This document shows positions 7,595 through 15,742 of a DNA stretch of 42,506 bases, in pieces; position 1 is the first letter of the stretch, and each line of letters starts with the position of its first letter. The position numbers were made by a program, and so were the translations under genes. Under the pieces are notes generated by a model. The model did no database searches. It was not told the origin of the DNA and was given only the letters and a program-made list of their open reading frames with translations. The stretch lies in the NCBI GenBank assembly GCA_021787475.1, contig JAJYLW010000016.1, forward strand, positions 1-42,506, read 5' to 3'. This DNA is from Actinomycetes bacterium (lineage in GTDB: Bacteria > Actinomycetota > Thermoleophilia > BMS3ABIN01).

Positions 7595-10339
7595 ATGCGT
7601 TCGGCTGCCTGGTACACTTCCCCCCTTAATTACGACGCCGTCAGGAAGCTAACGCAAACCCTCGGGACAAGCGAGATTCTGGCGTCGGTGCTCGTCCGCC
7701 GCGGCTATGACACCCCCGAGGCCGCCGGAGGGCTTCTGTCCCCGGCTGCGGACCTGCACGACCCCTTCCTGTTCCCGGAAATGGAGCGCATCTGCGCCCG
7801 CCTGCGCCGGGCTATCTCCGCCGGCGAGAAAATCTGCATCCATGGAGACTACGACGTAGATGGAATAACGTCAACAGCGCTGCTGGTTGACGTACTCCGG
7901 GAACTGGGCGCCAGCGTTTTTTACCACTTGCCCAACCGGTTTGCCGAAGGCTACGGAGTCACAGCCAGCACCGTGGAAAAAATTGCCGCCGATGGCGCCT
8001 CGCTGCTGATCACGGTGGACTGCGGCATCGGCGCCCAGGGACCGCTTGAGCGCGCCGCGGAGTTGGGGCTGGACAGCATCGTCATCGACCATCACCGCCC
8101 GGACCAGGGCAGTCTTCCTCCGGCGATGATCATCTCCTCCCTGCTATGCGATTATCCTTTCAAAGAGCTGGCCGGCGTCGGCCTGGCTTTTAAGGTGGCG
8201 CAGGCGCTCATTGCCGGCCGCGAAAACGGGGACGGTTTAAACCCGCTCCTGAGGCGCCAGCTGGATCTGGTGGCCCTAGGCACCATTGCCGATGTGGTGC
8301 CGGTGCTGGGCGAGAACCGCAGCCTGATCAAACGCGGGCTGGTCCAGCTGCGGCATACCCGCCGACCCGGTTTGAAAGCCCTGATGCAGGCCGGCCGTGT
8401 GGAGCCGGGGCGGATTAACGCCGGCCTGGTTGCCTTTCGCCTGGCGCCGAGGATAAATGCGGCCGGGCGCCTCGATGATCCTGAGCCGGCCCTGAAGCTG
8501 CTCCTGAGCGAAGATGAGAAGGAGGCTTCTGGGCTGGCGCAGCACCTGGACGGGCTCAACCGTGAGCGCCAACGGATTGAAAACCGGATGGTCGCCGAGG
8601 CCGAAGCGCTTGTGAGCAGCCTGCCTGACAAGGAGAGAGCCGGACGCGGCTATGTCCTTAGCTCGCCCGGCTGGCATGAAGGCGTCATCGGGATTGTGGC
8701 CTCGCGACTGGTGGAAATGCACCTCAGGCCGGTAATCATGATTTCCGAGAACGGCGAGAGAGGCAAGGGCTCGGGCCGCAGCATTCCCGCCTTCGACCTG
8801 CACCGGTCGCTGTTGTCGCTGCGGCACCTCCTTCAGACCTTTGGCGGCCACCGCGCCGCTTGCGGCCTCACCATCAGCCTGGAGCAAATCCCGGATTTCA
8901 AGCGCGAGTTTGGCACCTGCGCCGATGCAACCTTAACAGACGGCGACCTGCGCCCGGACCGCTATGTTGACGCGCTTGTCCTTGGCTCGGAGCTGACGCT
9001 CGACCTGGCAGAAGAGCTTGCGCAGCTGGAGCCCTTCGGCCTCGGCAATCCTTCTGTCAGCCTGCTGGCCCCGGGAGCCCGCATCATCGGCGGGCGGGCT
9101 ACCAGAGACGGCCGCCATTTTCAATGCCAGGTCGAGATCGGCAGCACCAGGTCAAGCGCGATCGGTTTTAAACAAGCATTTCTGGCAGACCAGTTGCCGG
9201 CCACAGGCAGCTGTGACGTCGCCTTCAGGTTGGAGCGCAATGAATGGAACGGCTCGGTGGCGCCCCAGCTTAACCTGCGCCGGATTTTTCCCAGGAAGGC
9301 AATGGAATCATACGGAGAGCCATGTCCCCATCGCTGTGATTATGGCTGCCCCGACCGTGTCCAGGGAGAAGAGTTCTGGTCCATGTTCCTGGAGGGGTGT
9401 TCCCTGCCGGAGGACTCCCTGCCGGACGCCTTGCTGACGAGCACGGGGCCGGAACAGCCGCAGTTTTCGGGGGCGGCGGCGCATTATCCGGCGCCCCATT
9501 CGGGGGCGCAGCATGCAGTCGCATGCTACGCCCCGCCCGCAGGCACGCATGGCCAAGCGCCCCGGCATTACGATGATGCGGCCCTCGCCGCCCGCCTGAT
9601 CGACCGGCGCGGCCTGGGGAATATCCAGGGGCAGATCGCTCAGCTTGTCTCCACCGGCGAAAACCTGTTGTTGCTGACAGCCGACGTGGCCCGCCGCCGC
9701 CAGCTGCTCAGGTCGCTCCCCCGGACAAACAGCGGCGGCGGCCAGGTCCTGCTGGCCGGCTCGCGCTGCGCGGCTCAGGCGCTTCGGCAACGGCTCAAGA
9801 GGACCCGGGAAAACCCGCCCGTGCTGGCGCTGGCGGACTTTGCCACCGTGACGGCAGTGCCGGAAGCGGCCGCCGGTTTTAGCCACATCGTCTTTATCGA
9901 CCCGCCGCTCAACCGGGCAGTTTTCCGCTCGGTCGCGGCCGGCGCAGCCGGCGCCTACATCCATTTATTACATTGCCTCCATGAGGTACAATTTACAGAG
10001 AAGGTGCTTGAACATGAATTCAGCCTGCGAGCGCCCATCATCAAGGTATACCGGCACCTGAAAACGGGAAAAACCTATCCTCTTGACGAAACCACGGAAA
10101 GGCTTCTCCTGGCGGGGGGCAAGTATCTGCGCCAGCCGGCAATGGTGGCCCGGTGCCTCAGGGTCCTGGAAGAGCTTGATCTGCTTTCGGTTGAGGACCG
10201 GGCGGGAAAACCGATAATGACGCTGCAAGATGCCGGCAAGACGAGCCTGGAAAACTCGGCCACATATCAGGCAGTGCAGGCTTTTTATCAGGAGTGTTTA
10301 AGATTCTTGAGCAAGTCGCAAGACGTGAAGATGGCATAG
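7595..10339 (+). CDS. recJ: Single-strand DNA exonuclease RecJ, long form
   Basis: RecJ degrades single-stranded DNA 5' to 3' in recombination, mismatch and base-excision repair. The DHH phosphoesterase core shows HGDYDVDG (83-90), VDCG (141-144) and DHH (165-167). A DHHA1 region follows with GRSIPAFDLHRSL and a conserved GGHRAACG segment, then an OB-like domain to about residue 565. At 914 residues it is much longer than the E. coli enzyme (577). The C-terminal extension (about 620-914) resembles the RecJ C-terminal domain of Gram-positive bacteria and contains a cysteine-rich stretch (CPHRCDYGCPDRVQ). The start ATG at 7595 has only a weak TAGGA site. The 3' end overlaps rel by 46 bases. Confidence 0.95.
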   Translation: MRSAAWYTSPLNYDAVRKLTQTLGTSEILASVLVRRGYDTPEAAGGLLSPAADLHDPFLFPEMERICARLRRAISAGEKICIHGDYDVDGITSTALLVDVLRELGASVFYHLPNRFAEGYGVTASTVEKIAADGASLLITVDCGIGAQGPLERAAELGLDSIVIDHHRPDQGSLPPAMIISSLLCDYPFKELAGVGLAFKVAQALIAGRENGDGLNPLLRRQLDLVALGTIADVVPVLGENRSLIKRGLVQLRHTRRPGLKALMQAGRVEPGRINAGLVAFRLAPRINAAGRLDDPEPALKLLLSEDEKEASGLAQHLDGLNRERQRIENRMVAEAEALVSSLPDKERAGRGYVLSSPGWHEGVIGIVASRLVEMHLRPVIMISENGERGKGSGRSIPAFDLHRSLLSLRHLLQTFGGHRAACGLTISLEQIPDFKREFGTCADATLTDGDLRPDRYVDALVLGSELTLDLAEELAQLEPFGLGNPSVSLLAPGARIIGGRATRDGRHFQCQVEIGSTRSSAIGFKQAFLADQLPATGSCDVAFRLERNEWNGSVAPQLNLRRIFPRKAMESYGEPCPHRCDYGCPDRVQGEEFWSMFLEGCSLPEDSLPDALLTSTGPEQPQFSGAAAHYPAPHSGAQHAVACYAPPAGTHGQAPRHYDDAALAARLIDRRGLGNIQGQIAQLVSTGENLLLLTADVARRRQLLRSLPRTNSGGGQVLLAGSRCAAQALRQRLKRTRENPPVLALADFATVTAVPEAAAGFSHIVFIDPPLNRAVFRSVAAGAAGAYIHLLHCLHEVQFTEKVLEHEFSLRAPIIKVYRHLKTGKTYPLDETTERLLLAGGKYLRQPAMVARCLRVLEELDLLSVEDRAGKPIMTLQDAGKTSLENSATYQAVQAFYQECLRFLSKSQDVKMA

Positions 10340-12540
10340 AGGCCGAAGAAGCCGCCCTGGAAGATCTCTTCCAGGCGATTGCGCAGTACAATCCCAATTT
10401 CGACCGCGAGCTGATCACACGCGCCTTCGCCTATTCCCGCGACCAGCACAAAGGCCTGCTGCGGAAAAGCGGCGAGGACTTCATCTACCATCCCCTTGGA
10501 GTGGCACGAATCTGTGCCGATCTCAAGCTGGACAGTGTGACGATCACGGCCGCCCTCCTGCACGACGTCGTCGAGGACACCTCAACAACAATTGCCACGA
10601 TCCGCAAGTTGTTCGGCGATGAGGTGACGGCGCTGGTGGATGGGCTCACCAAGCTGCAAAAAGTCTCCCTGAAAGGAGAAGAAGAGGAGCAGGCGGAGAA
10701 CCTGCGCAAGATGATCATCGCCATGGCCAAGGACATCCGCGTCATCCTGATCAAGCTGGCCGACCGGCTGCACAACATGCGCACGATCTGCCATCTTGAC
10801 AAGCAGAAACAGTTCCAGAAAGCCAAGGAGACGCTGGAGATTTACGCTCCCCTTGCCCATCGCCTTGGTATTTACAGCATCAAGTGGGAACTGGAGGATC
10901 TGGCGTTTGCAGCGCTGCACCCGCGCAAGTACTCGGAGCTGCAGCAGATGGTGGCGCAGCGGCGCGCCGACCGCGAGGACTACGTGCAGCAGGCCGCCGC
11001 CTTCCTCGAGGCGGAACTGAAGAAGGTTGGCATTAAAGCAAAGATCGACGGGCGCGCCAAGCATTTCTACAGCATTTATACCAAGATGGTGAAGCGAGGC
11101 AAGGAATTCAACGAGATTTACGACCTCACCGGCATGCGGGTGCTTGTTGACTCGGTGAAAGATTGCTATGGCACGCTGGGCATCATCCATTCATTCTGGA
11201 AACCGATGCCGGGCCGGTTCAAGGACTATATCGCCATGCCCAAATTCAACATGTACCGGTCGCTGCACACCACGGTGATCGGGCCCCAGGGAAAGCCGCT
11301 CGAGATTCAGATCCGCACCGACAAGATGCACCAGACGGCCGAGTACGGCATCGCCGCACACTGGCTCTATAAGGAAAAAGGACAGGAAGGGGGATCAACC
11401 ACTCCTGCCGGCAAGCTTTCCTGGCTGAGGCAGATGCTGGAATGGCAGAGCGAGACTGAGGATCCGAAAGAGTTCATGAAGACGCTCCGCATTGACCTTT
11501 TCGAGGAAGAAGTATTTGTGTTCACGCCAAAGGGGGAAGTCATCAGCCTGGCGGCGGGTTCGACCCCCGTTGATTTCGCCTACGCCGTCCATACCGATGT
11601 TGGCCATCATTGCGTCGGCGCCAAAGTGAACGGGCGCATAGTGCCCCTGCAGCATGCGCTCCTGAGCGGCGATTTCGTCGAGGTGCTCACTTCCAAGTCA
11701 AGCCAGGGCCCGTCGCGAGATTGGCTCAATTTCGTCAAGACATCGCGGGCGCGGAACAAGATCCGGCAATGGTTCAAAAAGGAGCGGCGCCGCGATTCGG
11801 AGCATATCGGCCGGGAGTTGCTACAGGAGGCGCTTCGGCGCAAGGGGCTGGCCAACCAGAAGATCGTGGCGTCGCCGGCATTTTCCGAGATGACGCGGGC
11901 GATGGGGTTTCTGAAGGCCGAAGATCTCTACGTTAGCCTGGGCACCGGCAAGATGTCGCCGCAACAGGTGATCACGCGCATCACCAAGGAGCTTGATATC
12001 GCCGGCGGCATTCCTTCGGTCGTGACCAAACCAAGCGCCATGCCGGCGCGGGAGCGGGCGCAGACCGCTGCCCCCCGCCAGTTGGGCGTCAGCGTCGACG
12101 GCGTCAGCGATGTCGGCGTCCGCCTGGCCAAATGCTGCAAGCCCCTTCCCGGCGACAAGATTGTCGGTTACATTTCGCTGGGGAAAGGCGTCAGCATCCA
12201 CCGCAAGGACTGCCCTAACGCAAAAGCCCTGCAAAAGGACAGCAGGGAAAGGTTTATAAATGTCGCCTGGAAAGGAACGTCGGAGTCCGCCTTCCGGGCC
12301 GAGTTCCTTGTAGAAGCGATGGACCGCAGCCACCTGCTGGAGGATATCTCCCGCACCCTGAGCGCGTCGGGCGTAAACATAGTCTCCGCCGTCTGTAACA
12401 CCACGTCAGATCACTTGGTCAACAACAGGTTTGTGGTAGAGGTTGGCGACGCCAAGCTGCTCGACACAGTGCTGGAAAACATAAAAAGCATCGACACCGT
12501 CTTTGACGCTTTCCGCATCACCCCCACCTCCGGCAACTGA
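10294..12540 (+). CDS. rel: Bifunctional (p)ppGpp synthetase/hydrolase
   Basis: This controls the stringent response by making and degrading (p)ppGpp. The domains are an HD hydrolase with ALLHDVVEDT (87-96), a synthetase with EIYDLTGMRV (about 273-282) and the YRSLHTTV segment (about 316), TGS (about 405-465), a zinc-finger-like CCKPLPGD and HRKDCPN region, and C-terminal ACT (about 665-745). The length of 748 matches the family. Both active sites look intact, so it should be bifunctional. The GTG at 10294 is the only initiation codon that keeps the N-terminus. It lies inside recJ, 46 bases before that gene's stop, which suggests translational coupling. The ribosome site is unusually close to the start codon. 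Confidence 0.96.
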   Translation: MFKILEQVARREDGIEAEEAALEDLFQAIAQYNPNFDRELITRAFAYSRDQHKGLLRKSGEDFIYHPLGVARICADLKLDSVTITAALLHDVVEDTSTTIATIRKLFGDEVTALVDGLTKLQKVSLKGEEEEQAENLRKMIIAMAKDIRVILIKLADRLHNMRTICHLDKQKQFQKAKETLEIYAPLAHRLGIYSIKWELEDLAFAALHPRKYSELQQMVAQRRADREDYVQQAAAFLEAELKKVGIKAKIDGRAKHFYSIYTKMVKRGKEFNEIYDLTGMRVLVDSVKDCYGTLGIIHSFWKPMPGRFKDYIAMPKFNMYRSLHTTVIGPQGKPLEIQIRTDKMHQTAEYGIAAHWLYKEKGQEGGSTTPAGKLSWLRQMLEWQSETEDPKEFMKTLRIDLFEEEVFVFTPKGEVISLAAGSTPVDFAYAVHTDVGHHCVGAKVNGRIVPLQHALLSGDFVEVLTSKSSQGPSRDWLNFVKTSRARNKIRQWFKKERRRDSEHIGRELLQEALRRKGLANQKIVASPAFSEMTRAMGFLKAEDLYVSLGTGKMSPQQVITRITKELDIAGGIPSVVTKPSAMPARERAQTAAPRQLGVSVDGVSDVGVRLAKCCKPLPGDKIVGYISLGKGVSIHRKDCPNAKALQKDSRERFINVAWKGTSESAFRAEFLVEAMDRSHLLEDISRTLSASGVNIVSAVCNTTSDHLVNNRFVVEVGDAKLLDTVLENIKSIDTVFDAFRITPTSGN

Positions 12541-12566
12541 CCATCCGGCAGCGGCTCCCGCGTTTT

Positions 12567-12651
12567 GAGCCTACCAGGTAGGTGCATCCTGCCCGGCCGG
12601 CTGCAAAGGCCTCGTTCGGCCTCGTCACGAGTTACCTGCTGGGACAGGCTC
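12567..12651. repeat. Imperfect inverted repeat, transposon-end-like
   Basis: GAGCCT (12567-12572) pairs with AGGCTC (12646-12651). Internal AGGT/ACCT and AGGCC/GGCCT pairs would allow a branched fold. The right edge, GGGACAGGCTCTTAA, resembles the edge GGGATGGGCTCTTAA of the element at 27214-27282. It lies in the 220-base gap between rel and the CAP gene. It could be a MITE-like relic or a structured RNA. No gene is visible in the gap. Confidence 0.4.
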
Positions 12652-12760
12652 TTAACGCCGGCGCCGGCGCGTCCAATGAAATAATCAGGAGCAACTAACT
12701 TCTGAACACGCCGCCGATTTTGTTTCTTCCCCGTCGTCGCCATTCTCATAATTTAGACGG

Positions 12761-13693
12761 ATGCTTCACAGCCAGGGGATAAAAAGAGCCATTCTATACG
12801 CATGCTGCCTGGCATCGCTGGCCGCCGCCCTCCTCTTTTTTGTTTCGCCGGCTGCGGCTTACGATGACCAAGAGCTGGCCTTCCTGAGCCTGATCAACGG
12901 CTACCGCCAGCAAAACGGCCTGCTGCCGCTGACGCTGTCGGCCTCGCTTTCCAGCGCGGCCCTCGGCCACAGCGAGGACATGGCCGTCCACAACTTCTTT
13001 TCGCACACGAGCTCGGACGGCAGCACCCCCTGGGACCGGATACGGGCCGCCGGTTATACGTACAGCACATGGCTGGGAGAAAATATCGCCGCCGGCTACA
13101 ACGACGCCCAGTCAGTTTTTAACGCCTGGCGCGCCTCGCCTGACCACAACGCCAACATGCTCGATCCCAATTACCGCGCCATCGGCATCAGCAGATATTA
13201 CGGCGCCTCCTCCAGTTATGGCTGGTACTGGACGACAGATTTTGGCGGCGTTGCCGAAGCGCCCTATGTCACCATTCCCGCCCCCACCGGCGCCGCGATG
13301 GTGAGCGGCCTCGTGATTTTTCAAGCCAATGCTTTCGATTACGCCGGCATTGCGCGGGTTAACCTCTTCATCGACGGCCAGCCGGTGGCAAGCCGCACGG
13401 TGCCGCCTTTTTCCTACTACTGGAATACGACCGCATTTGCCAACGGGAATCACACTCTTTTTGCAACTGCAAACGGCGGCAACGCCGCCGCAAACGTGGC
13501 TGTTTACATAAACGGCGCCCTCAAACGGCAGGTATCGATTCCTGCTGGTGGCAATCTCCCCCTCAGCTATCCCGAAACGATGGGCGGCCCGGTTAGAGTT
13601 ATTTCGGTAAATAGCCGGCCGCTTTACGTTACCCAGCGTGTCATTTACAAAAACAGCTTCAACGAGATTGCCGGCCAAAACCTGACATCTTAG
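12761..13693 (+). CDS. Secreted CAP-domain protein with Ig-like module
   Basis: The 310 residues start with a signal peptide (1-34, cleavage near SPAAA-YDD). A CAP/SCP domain follows (about 35-165) with HSEDMAVHNFFSH and GENIAAGYNDAQ motifs of the YkwD type. An Ig-like module (about 175-245, VNLFIDGQPVASRTVPPFSY) comes next, then a segment with VAVYINGALK and TMGGPVRVISVNSRPLYVTQ. That last part resembles a surface-protein repeat I recall from other Actinomycetota; here it stops early, right after the NEIAG motif. The function of bacterial CAP proteins is poorly known; an extracellular or cell-wall role is likely. CATAAT lies eight bases before the ATG, so a near-leaderless mRNA is possible. 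Confidence 0.85.
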   Translation: MLHSQGIKRAILYACCLASLAAALLFFVSPAAAYDDQELAFLSLINGYRQQNGLLPLTLSASLSSAALGHSEDMAVHNFFSHTSSDGSTPWDRIRAAGYTYSTWLGENIAAGYNDAQSVFNAWRASPDHNANMLDPNYRAIGISRYYGASSSYGWYWTTDFGGVAEAPYVTIPAPTGAAMVSGLVIFQANAFDYAGIARVNLFIDGQPVASRTVPPFSYYWNTTAFANGNHTLFATANGGNAAANVAVYINGALKRQVSIPAGGNLPLSYPETMGGPVRVISVNSRPLYVTQRVIYKNSFNEIAGQNLTS

Positions 13694-13820
13694 AAGATTC
13701 CGCAATAGCCGGCCGGCAAATTCAAGCCCCCGGTGGGCAGTTCTGCGGTCAGGTGGTTTAAGCTTAATTTTGCTTAACTTGACCTGGAAGAATGCTCTAA
13801 TGAAATATTAATAAGGTTAC

Positions 13821-13846
13821 AAAATAAAAAACCCGGGCGAGCCCGG
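13821..13846 (-). terminator. Rho-independent terminator of tRNA gene
   Basis: On the minus strand, CCGGG-CTCG-CCCGG is followed by GTTTTTTATTTT. It starts eight bases past the CCA end of the tRNA and is a good intrinsic terminator. Confidence 0.8.
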
Positions 13847-13853
13847 TTAAGAC

Positions 13854-13930
<77 letters not shown>

Positions 13931-13940
13931 TCACGGCGCT

Positions 13941-13946
13941 ATTATA
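13941..13946 (-). promoter_or_regulatory. -10 box of tRNA-fMet promoter
   Basis: A perfect TATAAT on the minus strand lies ten bases upstream of the tRNA 5' end. The -35 region (TTTATG, 16 bases upstream) is weak. Confidence 0.6.
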
Positions 13947-14053
13947 TCACAAGCCCCTTGTACATAAACACTTCCAAACCTTCACAGCTTCGGACGCTTC
14001 TAAGGCCCGGCGCCTCTTCAGGCAATCGGCTCAAATCCGATACTAACCTGGAC

Positions 14054-15181
14054 ATGAGCAATCAGACAAAAAGGTTTTCTCTCTTCGGCCGGCTTTTGTT
14101 TGCCCTTACGTGCCTGGGGCTAGTGCTGCTGCCGGCCGGGGTGCTTCTTGCCGACCCCGGCGGAATGAGCGCGGCCCCGGGTGGCTCTGACTCAGGCGTT
14201 GCCGCCAGCATCCAGTTGCAGGATCTTCAGGCCCAGGCCAGTGAAATCCAGTATCAAGTCAGAGGCCTTGATCACGATCTCGAACTCCTGGTCGAGAAAG
14301 AGAACGCCACTAAAATAAATATTGACAACCTGACCACACAGCTTGCCGACAGCCGCCACAGGCTCGATGACGCCCGTGCGCTTCACGATGTCGAGGAAGG
14401 CCAGATCGCGGCAAGGCTGAACGCCATATACAAAGCGGGGAACCTTAATATCATGGATGTGCTCTTGTGCAGTGGCAGCCTGGCCGATTTCTATGAGCAG
14501 GCCCTTTACATGACTAAAATTAATGATCAGGACCTGAAACTCGAAACCCGGTTCACCAATGATACGGCAGCAATGCAAATGCTTGTTGACAGCGTCGACA
14601 GGGAGCGCAAGGAGCAGCTTGATCTCCGGCAGAAACAAAAGGAGCAGGAAACAGAAATTCAATCAAAAATTACGGAAAGGCAGATGGCGCTCTCAGGCCT
14701 GAACGCACAGGTCCAGCAGATTATCGCCCAGCAGGAAGCAGAGCAGCGCGCCGAGCAGGCTAGGATTGCCGCGGAGGCGGCAGCCGAGTTGCAGAGCCTT
14801 CAGATTAGCAACCGGCTGCAGGCGGAGGTTGTCCAGACAGCCCTGCAATATCTGGGCGTGCCTTATGTCTGGGGTGGAGACAGCCCGCAAGGATTCGACT
14901 GCTCTGGTCTGACCAAGTATGTTTTTGCCCGGTTTGGCGTCAACCTGCCGCACAACGCGGCGATGCAGTTTAATATGGGGGCGCCCGTTCCGGCTGGCCA
15001 ACTGGAGCCGGGAGACCTGGTCTTCTGGGGGCCCGGCGACCCATACCACGTCGGCTTGTACATTGGCAGGGGGAAATTTATCGAAGCGCCCAGCTTTGGC
15101 GAAACAGTAAGGATCTCCACGCTGGACACCTCAAGCGGAGATTACGCCGGCGCCCGCCGTTACCCGCTTAAGAGCCCGTAA
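14054..15181 (+). CDS. NlpC/P60 peptidoglycan endopeptidase with coiled coil
   Basis: This predicted exported hydrolase cuts peptide stems of peptidoglycan. From the ATG at 14054 the protein has 375 residues. A signal peptide (1-33, ending AGVLLA) is followed by a long coiled coil (about 50-245, Gln/Glu-rich, as in CwlO/RipA-type enzymes) and an NlpC/P60 domain (about 255-375). Catalytic Cys283 sits in GFDCSG and His332 in YHVGLY. An open frame reaches back to 13958, but only the 14054 start places the signal peptide at the N-terminus (MSNQTKRFSLFGRLLF). The ribosome site is poor. The coiled coil probably regulates or localises the enzyme, as in relatives that bind FtsEX. That last point is inference. 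Confidence 0.93.
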   Translation: MSNQTKRFSLFGRLLFALTCLGLVLLPAGVLLADPGGMSAAPGGSDSGVAASIQLQDLQAQASEIQYQVRGLDHDLELLVEKENATKINIDNLTTQLADSRHRLDDARALHDVEEGQIAARLNAIYKAGNLNIMDVLLCSGSLADFYEQALYMTKINDQDLKLETRFTNDTAAMQMLVDSVDRERKEQLDLRQKQKEQETEIQSKITERQMALSGLNAQVQQIIAQQEAEQRAEQARIAAEAAAELQSLQISNRLQAEVVQTALQYLGVPYVWGGDSPQGFDCSGLTKYVFARFGVNLPHNAAMQFNMGAPVPAGQLEPGDLVFWGPGDPYHVGLYIGRGKFIEAPSFGETVRISTLDTSSGDYAGARRYPLKSP

Positions 15182-15221
15182 CGTTAAGCATTTTCTGCTG
15201 TATGATCAGTTAACGTTTTTT
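15180..15221 (+). terminator. Candidate terminator after NlpC/P60 gene
   Basis: AACGTTAA (15180-15187) and TTAACGTT (15210-15217) are exact inverted repeats followed by a run of Ts. The loop is long (22 bases) and the stem AT-rich, so strength is uncertain. The loop contains GCATTTTCTGCTG, also found at 2575-2587. Confidence 0.5.
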
Positions 15222-15263
15222 CAGGAAGCGCGCTTCCGCTCGCCAGGTCGTGTGATTTTGGCC

Positions 15264-15291
15264 TTGCTTTCGCGCCAATCCACCCTAAAAT
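15264..15291 (+). promoter_or_regulatory. Promoter giving a leaderless mRNA (predicted)
   Basis: TTGCTT (15264-15269), a 16-base spacer and TAAAAT (15286-15291) are followed after only six bases by the ATG at 15298. Transcription would begin at or next to the start codon, and no ribosome site is present. Both facts point to a leaderless transcript. Confidence 0.6.
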
Positions 15292-15297
15292 ATAGAT

Positions 15298-15618
15298 ATG
15301 CTTCTTTACCTGGAGATATTTCTTGTCATCATCGCAGTTGTGGCAGTGATTACCGCGGGAATATCGGCGCTGAAAAACGCGCTTAGGTTCGGCAGAACCC
15401 TGCGGGAATCCGCTAGCCAGTCCGGTGCAAAATTGTTACTGATAAACCAGGGAGTTTCCTCGGCACAGGAGCGCGCCCATCTGGTTTCCCAGGCGGCGCT
15501 TTTTCTCAGGGGCCGCTTGGCAGTCCTGAGCGTCTCCCTGAGAAAAATGTTGGTTCTTGTCTCTGCCCTCAGAGAAGCCCGGCATCGATTTGATCCCTTT
15601 TTCGAATACCTTGGCTAG
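15298..15618 (+). CDS. Small membrane-anchored protein, unknown
   Basis: This 106-residue protein has one strong N-terminal membrane span (residues 3-24, LYLEIFLVIIAVVAVITAG). A mostly helical, basic cytoplasmic or surface portion follows (35-106) with two amphipathic stretches (SAQERAHLVSQAALFL and RKMLVLVSALREAR). It resembles in general layout the DUF948/YtxH-like small membrane proteins but I do not recognise the family. The ATG directly follows a predicted -10 box. It lies between the NlpC/P60 gene and the multidomain regulator, in the same direction. Confidence 0.6.
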   Translation: MLLYLEIFLVIIAVVAVITAGISALKNALRFGRTLRESASQSGAKLLLINQGVSSAQERAHLVSQAALFLRGRLAVLSVSLRKMLVLVSALREARHRFDPFFEYLG

Positions 15619-15742
15619 TGAGCTCCCCAAAAATAATTCCCATCCTTTAAGATAGGTGACCTGCTGCCTTAATTGTAATAATAAGACAGGCGTAGTAGAA
15701 TTCTTGTCAGGGAAGACGGGGAGGGTATTTAAGGGAGCTTGC

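Noticed and set aside
12411-12749. 112-codon minus-strand frame between rel and the CAP gene
   Set aside because: Half overlaps rel in antisense and the rest spans the inverted repeat; no family resemblance.
13931-14053. c-di-AMP (ydaO) riboswitch upstream of the NlpC/P60 gene
   Set aside because: The available leader is too short and shares no recognisable core; much of it is the tRNA promoter on the other strand.
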